This document shows, piece by piece, positions 10,147-19,681 of a stretch of 64,000 bases of DNA. Position 1 is the first letter of the stretch, and each line of letters begins with the position of its first letter. The translations under genes and the position numbers were made by a program. The notes below the pieces were generated by a model. It saw nothing but the letters and a program-made list of their open reading frames with translations, was not told the DNA's origin and made no database searches. Origin of the DNA: Providencia alcalifaciens DSM 30120 (lineage in GTDB: Bacteria; Pseudomonadota; Gammaproteobacteria; Enterobacterales; Enterobacteriaceae); contig NZ_ABXW01000062.1 of assembly GCF_000173415.1 (NCBI RefSeq), positions 62,001 to 126,000 of the forward strand, read 5' to 3'.

Positions 10147-10719
10147 ATGAAAAAACTTATCATTGGGTTAACGGGAGCGAGTGGGGCAATCTACGGTATT
10201 CGATTGCTGGAAGTGCTTAAACCTGTGAAAGATGTGGAAACCCACCTAGTGATGAGTGCGGCAGCACGTCAAACTCTCGCGCTGGAGACCGATTTCAGTG
10301 TGAAAGATGTTCAACAACTTGCTGACCATGTTTATGATAGCCGCGATATCGCCGCTGCAATTTCCTCAGGCTCATTTCGCACTGCGGGTATGGTAATCAT
10401 GCCTTGTACTATGAAAACGCTTTCAGGCATCGTACACAGCTATACAGACACATTAGTAACCCGTGCGGCAGACGTCGTATTAAAAGAAGGGAAAAAACTG
10501 GTGTTAGGGGTACGGGAAACGCCACTGCATTTAGGGCATTTAAAATTGCTCGTTCAAGCCGCTGAAATAGGTGCCGTGATTATGCCCCCAATGCCTGCGT
10601 TTTATCATCAGCCTCAATCTATTCAAGATATTGTCGATCAAACCGTGAATCGCGTACTTGACCAGTTTGATATTCAGCTCGACCATGATTTGTTCACCCG
10701 TTGGCAGGGCGCTAAATAA
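10147..10719 (+). CDS. ubiX: Flavin prenyltransferase UbiX
   Basis: UbiX prenylates FMN with dimethylallyl phosphate to make the prenyl-FMN cofactor used by the decarboxylase UbiD in ubiquinone synthesis. The 190-residue protein has the N-terminal FMN-binding motif LTGASGAIYG, the SSGSF loop, the MPC(T)MKTLSGI segment and the conserved RETPLHLGHL stretch. The ATG at 10147 gives the family's MKKLIIG start and has GGGG upstream; a TTG at 10135 is in frame but unlikely. The gene ends exactly where yfcH ends on the other strand, with no bases between the two stop codons. Confidence 0.96.
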   Translation: MKKLIIGLTGASGAIYGIRLLEVLKPVKDVETHLVMSAAARQTLALETDFSVKDVQQLADHVYDSRDIAAAISSGSFRTAGMVIMPCTMKTLSGIVHSYTDTLVTRAADVVLKEGKKLVLGVRETPLHLGHLKLLVQAAEIGAVIMPPMPAFYHQPQSIQDIVDQTVNRVLDQFDIQLDHDLFTRWQGAK

Positions 10720-11625
10720 TCACGGTGTTGGTGTTAATAAATCTTCCAAAGCAATTCTCAGTTCAATAAATTCAAATGCAAAGCCAGCCTCTTCTAAGCG
10801 TTTTGGAATGGCTTGCTGTCCCCCTAATAATAAAGTGGCAGATTCACCAAGCACGCCTCTTACGGCGAAAGCGGGCGTGCGCACGAAAGAAGGGCGATTG
10901 AGTACATCTCCCATCATGGCAGCAAATTGGTCATTATGGACAGGATAAGGCGACGTCATATTAAACGGACCTGATAAATCCGGTGTTTCCATTAAAAACA
11001 AAATCGCTTTTACCATATCGTTAATGTGGATCCACGGCATATATTGCTTTCCATGACCAATCGGTCCACCTGCCCCCATTTTGAAAATAGGCAGAATTTT
11101 GGCGAGTAGACCACCTTTAGGGGATAAAACTAATCCAGTACGCAATAGGCAAACGCGCGTTTTGCTTGATTGGGCTTCGAGGGCAATGGCTTCCCAGCGT
11201 GCAGCTAACTGATGGGTAAATTCGTCATGGGGTTGGTCTGATTCAGTCACTACAGACTGACCTTGATCACCGTAATAGCCAACAGCAGATCCAGAAAGAA
11301 ATACATTCGGTGGGGTTTCACTGGCTTTAATCAAATCCGTTAACTGTTGGGTTATTTTCCAGCGACTTTCACAGAGGATTTGTTTTTGTGCGGTCGTCCA
11401 GCGTTTTTCTGCGATGGGTTCACCGGCAAGGTTGATGACTGCATCAAATTCGTTGAGATTTTTTCTATCGCTGAGGGTTGTCCAGCATTCAACCGCTTTA
11501 CAAAATAGACTGTATACTTTTTGTGGTGAGCGACTTAATACCGTGACCTGATGTGAATGCATCACTAACGCTTGAACCAGTTGGGTACCAATTAACCCTG
11601 TTCCGCCTGTTATTAGTATTCTCAT
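10720..11625 (-). CDS. yfcH: TIGR01777-type NAD-dependent epimerase/dehydratase YfcH
   Basis: This 301-residue protein is an extended short-chain dehydrogenase of the YfcH family; its substrate is unknown. The N-terminal nucleotide-binding motif is [12 protein letters not shown]. The family signature [13 protein letters not shown], the active-site region [13 protein letters not shown] (Tyr in YYG) and the C-terminal DUF1731-type segment ([12 protein letters not shown]...[17 protein letters not shown]) are all visible. It runs convergently into ubiX. The ATG at 11625 is preceded on the minus strand by an AGAGGGG Shine-Dalgarno. Confidence 0.93.
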   Translation of the reverse strand: MRILITGGTGLIGTQLVQALVMHSHQVTVLSRSPQKVYSLFCKAVECWTTLSDRKNLNEFDAVINLAGEPIAEKRWTTAQKQILCESRWKITQQLTDLIKASETPPNVFLSGSAVGYYGDQGQSVVTESDQPHDEFTHQLAARWEAIALEAQSSKTRVCLLRTGLVLSPKGGLLAKILPIFKMGAGGPIGHGKQYMPWIHINDMVKAILFLMETPDLSGPFNMTSPYPVHNDQFAAMMGDVLNRPSFVRTPAFAVRGVLGESATLLLGGQQAIPKRLEEAGFAFEFIELRIALEDLLTPTP

Positions 11626-11896
11626 TTTTATCCCCTCTATTTAAAGCGTTATAACGCTCTAAATAATCCGATTTTTACCATCTAGTTTGAGTTAACTATA
11701 GCATTTGCAAATAAGAATTGTTGGGTTTCAGTTAACGGTTCAAAAAAAAGAATTTTGTGCTATATCTTAAAGGGATGTGTTGATTTTTATGGGGGAGACA
11801 AAGCACAAATTTGCTTAGGATCCCTTGCAACGTATAAGTGAAAAGAATACCTTGTATCAAAGTATTTCGTTGGGCAAGTTAAATAAGGTTTTCAGG

Positions 11897-12439
11897 ATGG
11901 AACAACAGACCGAATTCGTCGAGTGGGTGGATATTGTTGACGAAGATAATAATGTGATAGCTCAAGCAACCCGTCGCCAAATGCGGGCTGAAAATTTACG
12001 TCATCGCGCAACGTATATCGTGGTACATGACGGTATGGGTAAAATTTTGGTGCAAAGAAGAACTGACATTAAAGATTTTTACCCTGGACTTTTGGATGCA
12101 ACCGCTGGGGGCGTAGTGATGCAAGATGAAAATATTCTTGAATCAGCTAAGCGCGAAGCTGAAGAGGAGCTGGGCATTGCGGGTGTTCCTTTTGCGGAAC
12201 ATGGTACCTTCTATTATGAAAACGAAATCTGCCGAGTATGGGGTGGGTTGTTTAGTTGTGTGAGTCATGGTCCTTTCGCATTACAAGAAAGCGAAGTGGT
12301 TGAGGTGAGCTGGCTAACGCCAAAAGAGATTACAGCACGTTGCGATGAATTCACGCCTGATTCACTTAAAGCACTGTCATTATGGTTAACGCGCAATAAT
12401 GAAGCGGATAAAGCGATTAGCTGTTCCAGCCCAGAGTAA
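11897..12439 (+). CDS. yfcD: Nudix hydrolase YfcD
   Basis: YfcD is a Nudix hydrolase resembling isopentenyl-diphosphate isomerases; its physiological substrate is not established. The 180-residue length equals E. coli YfcD when the ATG at 11897 is used (AAGG eight bases upstream). In-frame codons back to a TTG at 11825 have no family counterpart. The Nudix box is complete: GGVVMQDE at the start and REAEEELGI at the end. A strong terminator follows at 12456-12480. The 271 bases between yfcH and yfcD hold only upstream regions of these divergent genes. Confidence 0.93.
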   Translation: MEQQTEFVEWVDIVDEDNNVIAQATRRQMRAENLRHRATYIVVHDGMGKILVQRRTDIKDFYPGLLDATAGGVVMQDENILESAKREAEEELGIAGVPFAEHGTFYYENEICRVWGGLFSCVSHGPFALQESEVVEVSWLTPKEITARCDEFTPDSLKALSLWLTRNNEADKAISCSSPE

Positions 12440-12455
12440 GCTCGGATATGAGAAG

Positions 12456-12486
12456 AAAGGACTACCTTGGTAGTCCTTTTATATTT
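12456..12486. terminator. Bidirectional terminator between yfcD and the C58-like gene
   Basis: A perfect stem of 11 base pairs (AAAGGACTACC pairing with GGTAGTCCTTT) is followed by TTTATATTTT on the plus strand, with A-rich sequence on the other flank. It can end yfcD (+) and the convergent gene at 12486-13613 (-). Confidence 0.85.
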
Positions 12487-13613
12487 TATGATTTATAAAA
12501 TTTTGGCTTGTTGATTTTATTCGGCAGCGGATATTGATGAAGTTTATCGGCGTAGGAGGTATTAACCTCGATGATTTTCTCATGTCGAGCATTAACTAAG
12601 CATTCTTGCTGAGATATTATTTTTTCAATGAGACTAAAAAAATTTTTCTTCTTCTCTGTGATATAAAGGCCTTTATTAGGTTCAAAGAACTTGAATATGA
12701 TTTTATTGTTGATATGTTTAATCGTAATCCCCATAGCATGATCTTTCGTTAGAAAATCACAAATGGTATCCTTTTGTTGTTGTAGTCGATTATTAATTCG
12801 CTGTTTAAATTCTTCAAAGGTTATATAATTTTGTGGGTTTAATTTTACATTATTATCAATAATCGTATAGGTGTCATACCTTATATTATATTGGTTATTT
12901 CTTTGTGTTATTTGATGCTTAATGATTTTTTTCTGGTGATTTTTAACCAGTTCAAAAAACGGTTTAATGCCGATCTGTGATAAATCAGTTAGTGTAAAAT
13001 TAGAACATTTTTTCTTAATTTCTCGAGCTGTTAGTTTCATTAAATTAAGTTCAAAATGACTTTTTCCTTTTAATACGTTCTTCTTGGTATTTTTTGATGT
13101 GGAATAGGTATAAAAATATAATTGATGTAATAATTTTTTTAAATTAATAGCATTATCTTCCCCTATATTATTCAGTAATAAAGCACCGTTTTTAAAAAGT
13201 ACTGCATTGATAGAATTAAGCATATTTCTTTGTTTTAACTCATTGCTGTCATTTGAAAAATCAAAATTTTTTATGGCGTGGTCAATATGTAGACTATAAT
13301 CAATTAATTTTTGTCTATCAATTATTTGACAAAAAGCGTCATTTAAAAAAGTGTGATAATGGCGAATGTTTCCCTTGGCGTTATGTGTTTTATTTAATGC
13401 GCGCGCCAGATTTTTTATATATGTTTTTTCATCATTTGCATGAGCATAAAATAAGAAAGCATGTGTTAATCCATAACAAACACCTTTTTCGGCTTCTTGA
13501 ATATTTTTAATGCCGATTATATTACGGGAAAACTCATTTTTAGCAGTATCTTTAAAATGGTCAGTTAATTTTATCTGTTTAAACTTAACACTGACTCTTT
13601 GGGGGATAATCAT
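12486..13613 (-). CDS. Putative YopT/C58-like cysteine protease, effector-like
   Basis: This AT-rich 375-residue protein has no close core-genome counterpart that I recognise. Two segments resemble peptidase family C58 (YopT/AvrPphB type): an N-terminal GVCYGLTHAFLFYA with Cys46 as candidate nucleophile, and a C-terminal DHAMGITI...FFEPNKGLYI with His292 as candidate base. The third residue would be Glu311, where the family normally has Asp (FDPN-type motif). The region between them is Lys/Asn-rich and helical. The start at 13613 (MIIPQR) has GAGG at proper spacing. An in-frame ATG at 13700 falls inside the pta terminator and would add an odd hydrophobic stretch. No signal peptide, chaperone gene or secretion gene is adjacent. 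The function is inference from motifs only. Confidence 0.6.
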   Translation of the reverse strand: MIIPQRVSVKFKQIKLTDHFKDTAKNEFSRNIIGIKNIQEAEKGVCYGLTHAFLFYAHANDEKTYIKNLARALNKTHNAKGNIRHYHTFLNDAFCQIIDRQKLIDYSLHIDHAIKNFDFSNDSNELKQRNMLNSINAVLFKNGALLLNNIGEDNAINLKKLLHQLYFYTYSTSKNTKKNVLKGKSHFELNLMKLTAREIKKKCSNFTLTDLSQIGIKPFFELVKNHQKKIIKHQITQRNNQYNIRYDTYTIIDNNVKLNPQNYITFEEFKQRINNRLQQQKDTICDFLTKDHAMGITIKHINNKIIFKFFEPNKGLYITEKKKNFFSLIEKIISQQECLVNARHEKIIEVNTSYADKLHQYPLPNKINKPKFYKS

Positions 13614-13690
13614 AACCATCCTCAATATTCTTGTGAAAATATAGAGGATCATGATATGAAAAAGGGAAAATGTTATTTTCATATAGCGAT

Positions 13691-13729
13691 GAAAAAACAA
13701 AGGTCAATCAGTTTCCTGATTGACCTTTT
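13691..13729 (-). terminator. pta terminator
   Basis: On the minus strand, 24 bases after the pta stop, a 13-base-pair stem (AAAGGTCAATCAG with CTGATTGACCTTT, loop of four) is followed by GTTTTTTC. It separates ackA-pta from the C58-like gene. Confidence 0.85.
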
Positions 13730-13752
13730 AACGTAATGCCTAATAACGAAAA

Positions 13753-15897
13753 TTATGCGTTTTCGTTTTGTGCAGCTTGAATTGCTGTCAGTGCAACGGT
13801 ATAAACGATATCGTCTACCAGAGCACCACGAGATAAGTCGTTAACTGGTTTACGCATACCTTGCAGCATTGGACCGATAGAGACTAAGTCCGCAGAACGT
13901 TGTACGGCTTTATAAGTGGTGTTACCGGTGTTCAAGTCAGGGAAGATGAATACAGTGGCTTTACCCGCAACAGGTGAGTTTGGCGCTTTAGATTTTGCTA
14001 CATCAGCCATAACCGCCGCGTCGTACTGTAACGGACCATCAATCATCAGATCTGGGCGTTTTTCTTGTGCTAAGCGCGTTGCTTCACGAACTTTTTCAAC
14101 ATCACTACCCGCACCGGAATTACCCGTTGAGTATGAAATCATCGCAACACGAGGTTCAATACCAAAGGCTTTTGCTGAATCGGCAGATTGGATCGCGATT
14201 TCAGACAGTTGCTCAGCAGTTGGATCTGGGTTAATTGCACAGTCACCATAAACAAAGACTTGTTCTGGCAGCAGCATAAAGAATACAGAAGAGACTAATG
14301 AGCTACCTGGTGCAGTTTTGATTAACTGTAATGGTGGGCGAATGGTGTTTGCTGTGGTATGAACCGCACCAGAAACCAGTCCATCTACTTCACCTTTTTC
14401 TAGCATCAATGTACCCAGAACAACGTTATCTTCCAATTGTTCACGAGCAACCACTTCGGTCATGCCCTTGCTCTTACGCAGCTCAACTAAACGCGCAACA
14501 TATTCTTCGCGAACTTTAATTGGGTCAACGATTTCGATACCAGCGCCTAATTCGATACCTTGAGATGCTGCAACACGGCGGATATCATCAGGATTACCTA
14601 ACAATACGCAGGTCGCGATACCACGTTCAGCACAAATCGATGCCGCTTTAACGGTACGTGGCTCATCACCTTCAGGCAGGACGATACGTTTGCCTGCTTT
14701 ACGAGCCAGTTCAGTTAACTGATAACGGAACGCTGGAGGAGACAGACGGTTTGGACGTTCAGAATCAGCAACCAGAGATTCAATCCAGTTACTGCTAATG
14801 TGGCGAGCCACATAGTTTTGAATTTTCTCGATACGCTCATGGTCATCAGCAGGTACTTCAAGACTGAAGCTTTGCAGATTCAGCGAAGTTTGCCATGTGT
14901 TGCTGTTCACCATAAACACAGGTAAGCCCGTTTCGAATGCTTGTTCACAAAGTTTGCGAATAGGTGCATCGATATCATAGCCGCCTGTTAATAAGATAGC
15001 CCCGATTTCTACACCGTTCATTGCGGCTAAAGAGGCTGAAACCAGTACGTCAGGGCGGTCTGCGGAAGTCACTAACAGTGAACCTGGGCGGAAGTGTTCC
15101 AGCATGTGTGGAATGCTACGTGCGCAGAAGGTTACTGATTTAACGCGGCGAGTGTTGATTTCACCTTCGTTAACTACTTGTGCATTTAAGTGTTTTGCCA
15201 TATCGATTGCACGGGTGGCAATCAGGTCAAAGTTCCAAGGGATCGTCGCTAATACTGGCAGATTCAAACATTCGAGCGCTTTCGCATCGATGTTAGCCAC
15301 CGTCGCTTTGGTCGAATCGTCGAAAATTTCAGACAGGTCAGGGCGAGTACGACCTTGATCATCAACAGGTGCGTTAACTTTATTAACGATAACCCCGATG
15401 ATATTTTCATTACGTTGACCACCGAACTCGTTACGAACCAGCTCTAAACGTTCTTGCATTTGCTGAATTGAGCTGTTGCCTGGCGCGGTAACGAAAACAA
15501 TTTCTGCGCCTAAGGTTTTCGCAATTTCGTAGTTCAATGATTGAGCAAAAGAGTGCTTGCGCGTTGGGACTAAACCTTCGATCAGGATGACTTCTGCATC
15601 TTTGGTGTGCTCGTGGTAGCGAGCCACAATCTCTTCCATCAAAATATCTTTTTTAGATGATGTCAGAAGAGATTCAACATATTCCATTGTTAAAGGTTCA
15701 ACAATGGTCGTGATGCTGGAGTGTGAACGTAAAACTTCGGTGGTTTGGTCTTTATTACCTGAAACGCGTGGTTGTGCGATTGGTTTAAATACGCTCAGCT
15801 GGACACCTTTTTGTTCCATTGAGCGAACGACACCCAGACTGACGCTGGTTAAACCAACGCTGGTGCCAGTAGGAATTAGCATAATTGTACGGGACAC
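13753..15897 (-). CDS. pta: Phosphate acetyltransferase
   Basis: Pta interconverts acetyl-CoA and acetyl phosphate. With AckA it forms the overflow and acetate-assimilation route, and it sets the acetyl-phosphate pool that acetylates proteins and phosphorylates response regulators. The 714-residue protein is the long enterobacterial form: an N-terminal P-loop-like domain ([17 protein letters not shown]), a central DRTGG-type domain, and the C-terminal catalytic PTA domain from about residue 390 ([26 protein letters not shown]) with the [16 protein letters not shown] motif. It lies about 65 bases downstream of ackA in the same direction and is followed by a strong terminator. Confidence 0.98.
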   Translation of the reverse strand: MSRTIMLIPTGTSVGLTSVSLGVVRSMEQKGVQLSVFKPIAQPRVSGNKDQTTEVLRSHSSITTIVEPLTMEYVESLLTSSKKDILMEEIVARYHEHTKDAEVILIEGLVPTRKHSFAQSLNYEIAKTLGAEIVFVTAPGNSSIQQMQERLELVRNEFGGQRNENIIGVIVNKVNAPVDDQGRTRPDLSEIFDDSTKATVANIDAKALECLNLPVLATIPWNFDLIATRAIDMAKHLNAQVVNEGEINTRRVKSVTFCARSIPHMLEHFRPGSLLVTSADRPDVLVSASLAAMNGVEIGAILLTGGYDIDAPIRKLCEQAFETGLPVFMVNSNTWQTSLNLQSFSLEVPADDHERIEKIQNYVARHISSNWIESLVADSERPNRLSPPAFRYQLTELARKAGKRIVLPEGDEPRTVKAASICAERGIATCVLLGNPDDIRRVAASQGIELGAGIEIVDPIKVREEYVARLVELRKSKGMTEVVAREQLEDNVVLGTLMLEKGEVDGLVSGAVHTTANTIRPPLQLIKTAPGSSLVSSVFFMLLPEQVFVYGDCAINPDPTAEQLSEIAIQSADSAKAFGIEPRVAMISYSTGNSGAGSDVEKVREATRLAQEKRPDLMIDGPLQYDAAVMADVAKSKAPNSPVAGKATVFIFPDLNTGNTTYKAVQRSADLVSIGPMLQGMRKPVNDLSRGALVDDIVYTVALTAIQAAQNENA

Positions 15898-15963
15898 GGG
15901 AACCTCGTTTTTTGGTTACTCTAAAGCAGTACCGCCAGCATAAGGCTGGCGGCAAGAAAGTCT

Positions 15964-17166
15964 TTATGCTGTTAAGCGTGCAGCATCTTGGGCAATCACC
16001 AACTCTTCATTCGTTGGGATAACCAGTGCTGGGCGGCTGTTATCGGTGGTGATGACACCTTCTTTACCGAAACGTGCCGCTAAGTTGCGCTCGTGGTCAT
16101 ATTCGAAACCAAGAATAGCTAATTTCTTCAATGTGATTTCACGAACTTGTGCGGAGTTTTCACCGATACCACCAGTGAAGATAATCGCATCAAGGCGTCC
16201 TTCCATCAGCGCACTGTACGCACCAACATATTTCGCTAAACGGTGGCAAAATACATCCATTGCGCGGGTTGCATCTGCTTTGGTGCCATAGTTATCTTCA
16301 ACATAACGGCAGTCGCTAGTCACACCCGTTAAGCCTAGTAAGCCAGACTCTTTCGTCAGCATTTTGTTGATTTGGTCAACGCTCATGCCTAATGAATCAT
16401 GTAAATGGAAAATAATCGCAGGGTCGATATCGCCGCTACGAGTACCCATTACTAAGCCTTCTAATGGAGTTAAACCCATTGATGTATCAACACATTTACC
16501 GTTTACGATTGCTGATACTGAACCACCATTACCTAAATGGCAAGTGATAACGTTCAGTTCATCAACTGGTTTGTTCAGTTTTTTCGCTGCTTCACGAGAA
16601 ACATAGTAGTGGCTAGTTCCGTGTGCGCCATAACGACGAATGCTGTGCTCTGAGTATAATTCGTATGGCAGTGCATACAGATAAGCTTCTTCAGGCATTG
16701 TCTGATGGAATGCAGTATCGAATACAGCGACGTTTTTACCGATCAGGTGAGGGAAGGATTTTCTTGCTTCTTCAATACCAATCAGGTGAGCAGGGTTGTG
16801 TAAAGGTGCAAATGGGATTGCCGCTTTAATACCTGCGATGACTTCATCGTCGATCACCACAGAAGACGTGAATTTTTCGCCGCCGTGAACAATACGGTGA
16901 CCGATAGACGAAATTTGAGCAGACAGTTCAGGTTTCGCCGCAAGAATAGTATTCACGATGAAATTTAATGCTTCGCTATGCGCAGCACCCGCGCCTAAAG
17001 GCGCCTCATGTTTTTCGCCGTCCATTTTCCATTTAATACGAGCTTCAGGCAAATTAAAACATTCAGCTAAACCTGATAGAAATTCATCTCCATTAGTCGG
17101 ATCGATGATTGCAAATTTCAGTGAGGAGCTACCGCAGTTTAAAACCAGTACCAGCTTACTTGACAT
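15964..17166 (-). CDS. ackA: Acetate kinase
   Basis: AckA makes acetate and ATP from acetyl phosphate and ADP, reversibly. The 400-residue protein has the usual length and the ASKHA-fold motifs: [14 protein letters not shown] at the N-terminus, the catalytic segment [40 protein letters not shown], and [14 protein letters not shown] near the C-terminus. It is transcribed with pta on the minus strand. The long upstream region (17167-17750) separates it from the divergent yfbV. Confidence 0.98.
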   Translation of the reverse strand: MSSKLVLVLNCGSSSLKFAIIDPTNGDEFLSGLAECFNLPEARIKWKMDGEKHEAPLGAGAAHSEALNFIVNTILAAKPELSAQISSIGHRIVHGGEKFTSSVVIDDEVIAGIKAAIPFAPLHNPAHLIGIEEARKSFPHLIGKNVAVFDTAFHQTMPEEAYLYALPYELYSEHSIRRYGAHGTSHYYVSREAAKKLNKPVDELNVITCHLGNGGSVSAIVNGKCVDTSMGLTPLEGLVMGTRSGDIDPAIIFHLHDSLGMSVDQINKMLTKESGLLGLTGVTSDCRYVEDNYGTKADATRAMDVFCHRLAKYVGAYSALMEGRLDAIIFTGGIGENSAQVREITLKKLAILGFEYDHERNLAARFGKEGVITTDNSRPALVIPTNEELVIAQDAARLTA

Positions 17167-17750
17167 GGAAATACCTATCTTAGTTGATGTTGTGAAGCCC
17201 GTTATCAGGACACACAGACTTAGTTGAAAAATGTAAGTCGCTAGAGCCTAGCGTATTTATATCCGACCAATTCATGATTGATATCATGATATGTGCAAAA
17301 AAGAACATGGGTCGATAATTTTACAGGGTTTTCTGTAGCAAACGTTACGTAATGCTGTTAAATAACTGTGAAAAATAAGTCACGGCATCGTGTTGAAATA
17401 ACGTGCAGAGCCCCAATATATCACTGTTGTTTACTTATTAAAGAGAACTATTAAGCAACATAGCCCGGTAGTCATTCTAATTGCGGTCGATTCTACTAAA
17501 ACTATTTTATATTTTATATGTTTTTTTAAAAATAGGGCGTTTGGTTGATTAAAATCATAAATGCCATATAAAGTGTAGTTATAGCGGTAAGTTATGCATT
17601 CACTAGAATAGTGGGTTTCATTTAAGTTAGCTGGATTAAAGCTAAATTTGTGAAAATGAACTTAAAAACTGAGTGTGCGTTCATACTCAATTTGACGTAA
17701 GCTAGCCGAAGATTGATATTGTTTTTGTGATGGTAGTAGGAAATTTATTG
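17167..17750. other. Divergent ackA / yfbV intergenic region
   Basis: This 584-base AT-rich gap holds the promoters of ackA (-) and yfbV (+). I see no gene in it. Two elements stand out: an FNR-like site at 17545-17558 and a perfect 12-base palindrome ATATCATGATAT at about 17281-17292. Confidence 0.6.
17545..17558. promoter_or_regulatory. Possible FNR site
   Basis: TTGATTAAAATCAT matches the FNR consensus TTGATNNNNATCAA at nine of ten defined positions. It lies 193 bases before yfbV and 379 bases before ackA, so the target gene is uncertain. The acetate pathway is oxygen-regulated in relatives, which makes the site plausible but not proven. Confidence 0.4.
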
Positions 17751-18206
17751 ATGAGCACAATACAAAGTACCCCTCCAGGTTTTTTTAAACGATTCAGATT
17801 AGGGAATCACTATCTGAAGGTTTTTCCTATGGAAAAAAAGCTAACACCGCTGTTTCCTGAGCTACGTATCAATAAAGCGATCCGGTTTGGGATCCGCTTC
17901 ATGCCGCCAATTGCAATATTTACGCTCGCTTGGCAAATCGCCTTAGGTGGGCAGTTAGGACCTGCGGTTGCCACAGCGCTATTCGCCTGTAGCTTGCCAA
18001 TGCAAGGGTTATGGTGGTTAGGCAAACGTGCTGTTACGCCATTACCTGCAGGGTTATTGAGTTGGTTTTATGAAATCCGCGATAAATTTACTGAAGCGGG
18101 AATTGCAATGGCGCCTATCGAACAACAGCCGGACTATCTGGCGCTAGCCGAATTATTGAAAAAAGCGTTCAAGCAGTTAGATCACACTTTTATGGAAGAT
18201 ATCTAA
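17751..18206 (+). CDS. yfbV: UPF0208 membrane protein YfbV
   Basis: YfbV is a small inner-membrane protein; in E. coli it has been linked to limiting MatP-dependent organisation of the Ter macrodomain. The 151-residue protein has the conserved core [20 protein letters not shown] and [18 protein letters not shown], with two hydrophobic segments. The ATG at 17751 has AGGAAA upstream at good spacing; an upstream in-frame GTG at 17727 is not supported. Its position next to ackA-pta is conserved in enterobacteria. Confidence 0.93.
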   Translation: MSTIQSTPPGFFKRFRLGNHYLKVFPMEKKLTPLFPELRINKAIRFGIRFMPPIAIFTLAWQIALGGQLGPAVATALFACSLPMQGLWWLGKRAVTPLPAGLLSWFYEIRDKFTEAGIAMAPIEQQPDYLALAELLKKAFKQLDHTFMEDI

Positions 18207-18366
18207 CATTATTTTTGATCCTAATTAAAGTCAGGTCTAACAACAAAGCTCTATTTAACAATAACTAATACAAAATAGTTGTTTAGATCAATAAAAATGA
18301 TATTTCATCTGTGCATTATTAACATTGAATGCGAAGATGGCAGTAAATTATTTATGGAGAGCTGTG

Positions 18367-18861
18367 ATGGAAATGACCAACGCTGAACGCTTAATTATAT
18401 CCAATCAATATAAAATGATGACCATGCTAGACCCTGATAACGCAGAGCGTTACCGTCGTCTTCAAACGATAGTTGAGCGTGGATTCGGTTTGCAAATGCG
18501 CGAACTGGATAGAGATTTTGGTGAGTTGAGTGAACAAACGTGCCGTACTGTCATTGATGTGATGGAAATGTACCATGCATTGCAGGTTTCCTACGGCAAC
18601 ATGGAAGATAAACATGGTGTGGATGAGCGCCGTGTGCAATTTTTAGGTTTTGATGCGGCGACAGAGGCTCGTTATCTGAGCTATGTACGCTTTATGGTGA
18701 ATACCGAAGGGCGTTATACGCACTTTGACAGCGGTACTCACGGTTTTAACTCTCAAACGCCAATGTGGGATAAATATTTAAGAATGCTGAAAATTTGGCA
18801 AGCTTGCCCTCGTCAATATCATCTTTCAGCGGTCGAGATTTCTCAGATTTTAAATGCGTAA
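18367..18861 (+). CDS. yfbU: UPF0304 protein YfbU
   Basis: YfbU is a conserved cytosolic protein of unknown function. The product is 164 residues, the same as in E. coli, when the ATG at 18367 is chosen (GGAGAG upstream, [11 protein letters not shown]-terminus). The [30 protein letters not shown] region, here residues about 93-122, is nearly invariant in the family. An upstream in-frame ATG at 18325 has no family counterpart. The gene sits between yfbV and yfbT as in E. coli. Confidence 0.93.
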   Translation: MEMTNAERLIISNQYKMMTMLDPDNAERYRRLQTIVERGFGLQMRELDRDFGELSEQTCRTVIDVMEMYHALQVSYGNMEDKHGVDERRVQFLGFDAATEARYLSYVRFMVNTEGRYTHFDSGTHGFNSQTPMWDKYLRMLKIWQACPRQYHLSAVEISQILNA

Positions 18862-18919
18862 CCGTATTTTAGGTAAAAACACAGAGCATATTTGCATTAG
18901 GTAAATAAAAGGGTTCAAT

Positions 18920-19594
18920 GTGAAGTTAAAAGCAAAAGGTTTTTTATTCGATCTCGATGGAACATTGGCGGATTCACTCGCTGTTGTTGAGCGCTGTTGG
19001 TGTTTATTTGGCGATAGAATTGGTGAGGATAAGCAAGCAATTATCGATTATATCCATGGAAAACCTGCGATGACGACATTGCGTCATTTTTTACCTAATG
19101 CAAGCGAAGAAGAGCTACAAAGCCATTTTCGTTGGTTAGAAAAAATGGAAAGTGAAGATATGGACGGCGTTGTTGCGCTGCCAGGGGCAATAGCGCTGTT
19201 ATCTTCACTGAATAAATTAGGTGCGCCTTGGGCGATTGTGACATCAGGAACAGTGCCAATCGCTCACGGACGCCGAGCCGCCGCCGGCTTGCCTGAACCT
19301 AAACATTGGGTCACTTTTGAAAAAGTCTCTAAAGGTAAACCAGACCCAGAACCTTTCCAATTAGGGGCGAAAAGCCTGTCTCTCTCACCTGAAGACTGCA
19401 TCGCTTTCGAAGATGCGCCCGCGGGTATTCATTCTGCGCTAAGTGCAGGTTGCCAAGTGATTGCTGTTCATGCACCAGAAGGTATGCTTCGACGAGATGA
19501 AATCTCTGCGATTATTAGTACATTAGAGCAAATCTCCGTGACTGGACCTGACAATAACGGCTATTTTGAGCTTTTCGTATCGAAAAACGCCTAA
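18920..19594 (+). CDS. yfbT: HAD-family sugar phosphatase YfbT (HxpA)
   Basis: YfbT/HxpA is a cytosolic HAD-superfamily phosphatase active on small sugar phosphates. The 224-residue protein begins at a GTG (18920). Motif I is FDLDGTLADS, with the catalytic Asp pair at residues 11 and 13. Motif II is the Thr/Ser in AIVTSGTVPIA, the Lys of motif III is in KVSKGKPDPEPF, and motif IV is CIAFEDAPAG. The protein is a few residues longer at the C-terminus than the E. coli one. It is followed by yfbS in the same direction. Confidence 0.92.
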   Translation: MKLKAKGFLFDLDGTLADSLAVVERCWCLFGDRIGEDKQAIIDYIHGKPAMTTLRHFLPNASEEELQSHFRWLEKMESEDMDGVVALPGAIALLSSLNKLGAPWAIVTSGTVPIAHGRRAAAGLPEPKHWVTFEKVSKGKPDPEPFQLGAKSLSLSPEDCIAFEDAPAGIHSALSAGCQVIAVHAPEGMLRRDEISAIISTLEQISVTGPDNNGYFELFVSKNA

Positions 19595-19681
19595 TTACGA
19601 TCTAATCAAAGAAATCCTCTTAAAAACATGGTTAACTAACTAAAATCTTTAGCCTGTTTTTTTTCGTCGAAAGGGGATATT

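Noticed and set aside
13614-13700. Upstream ATG extending the C58-like gene to 13700
   Set aside because: The extension overlaps the pta terminator and has no ribosome-binding site, while GAGG fits the ATG at 13613.
13656-13732. Small plus-strand frame starting MKKGKCYF behind GAGGATC
   Set aside because: It runs through the pta terminator hairpin and has no conserved features; probably chance.
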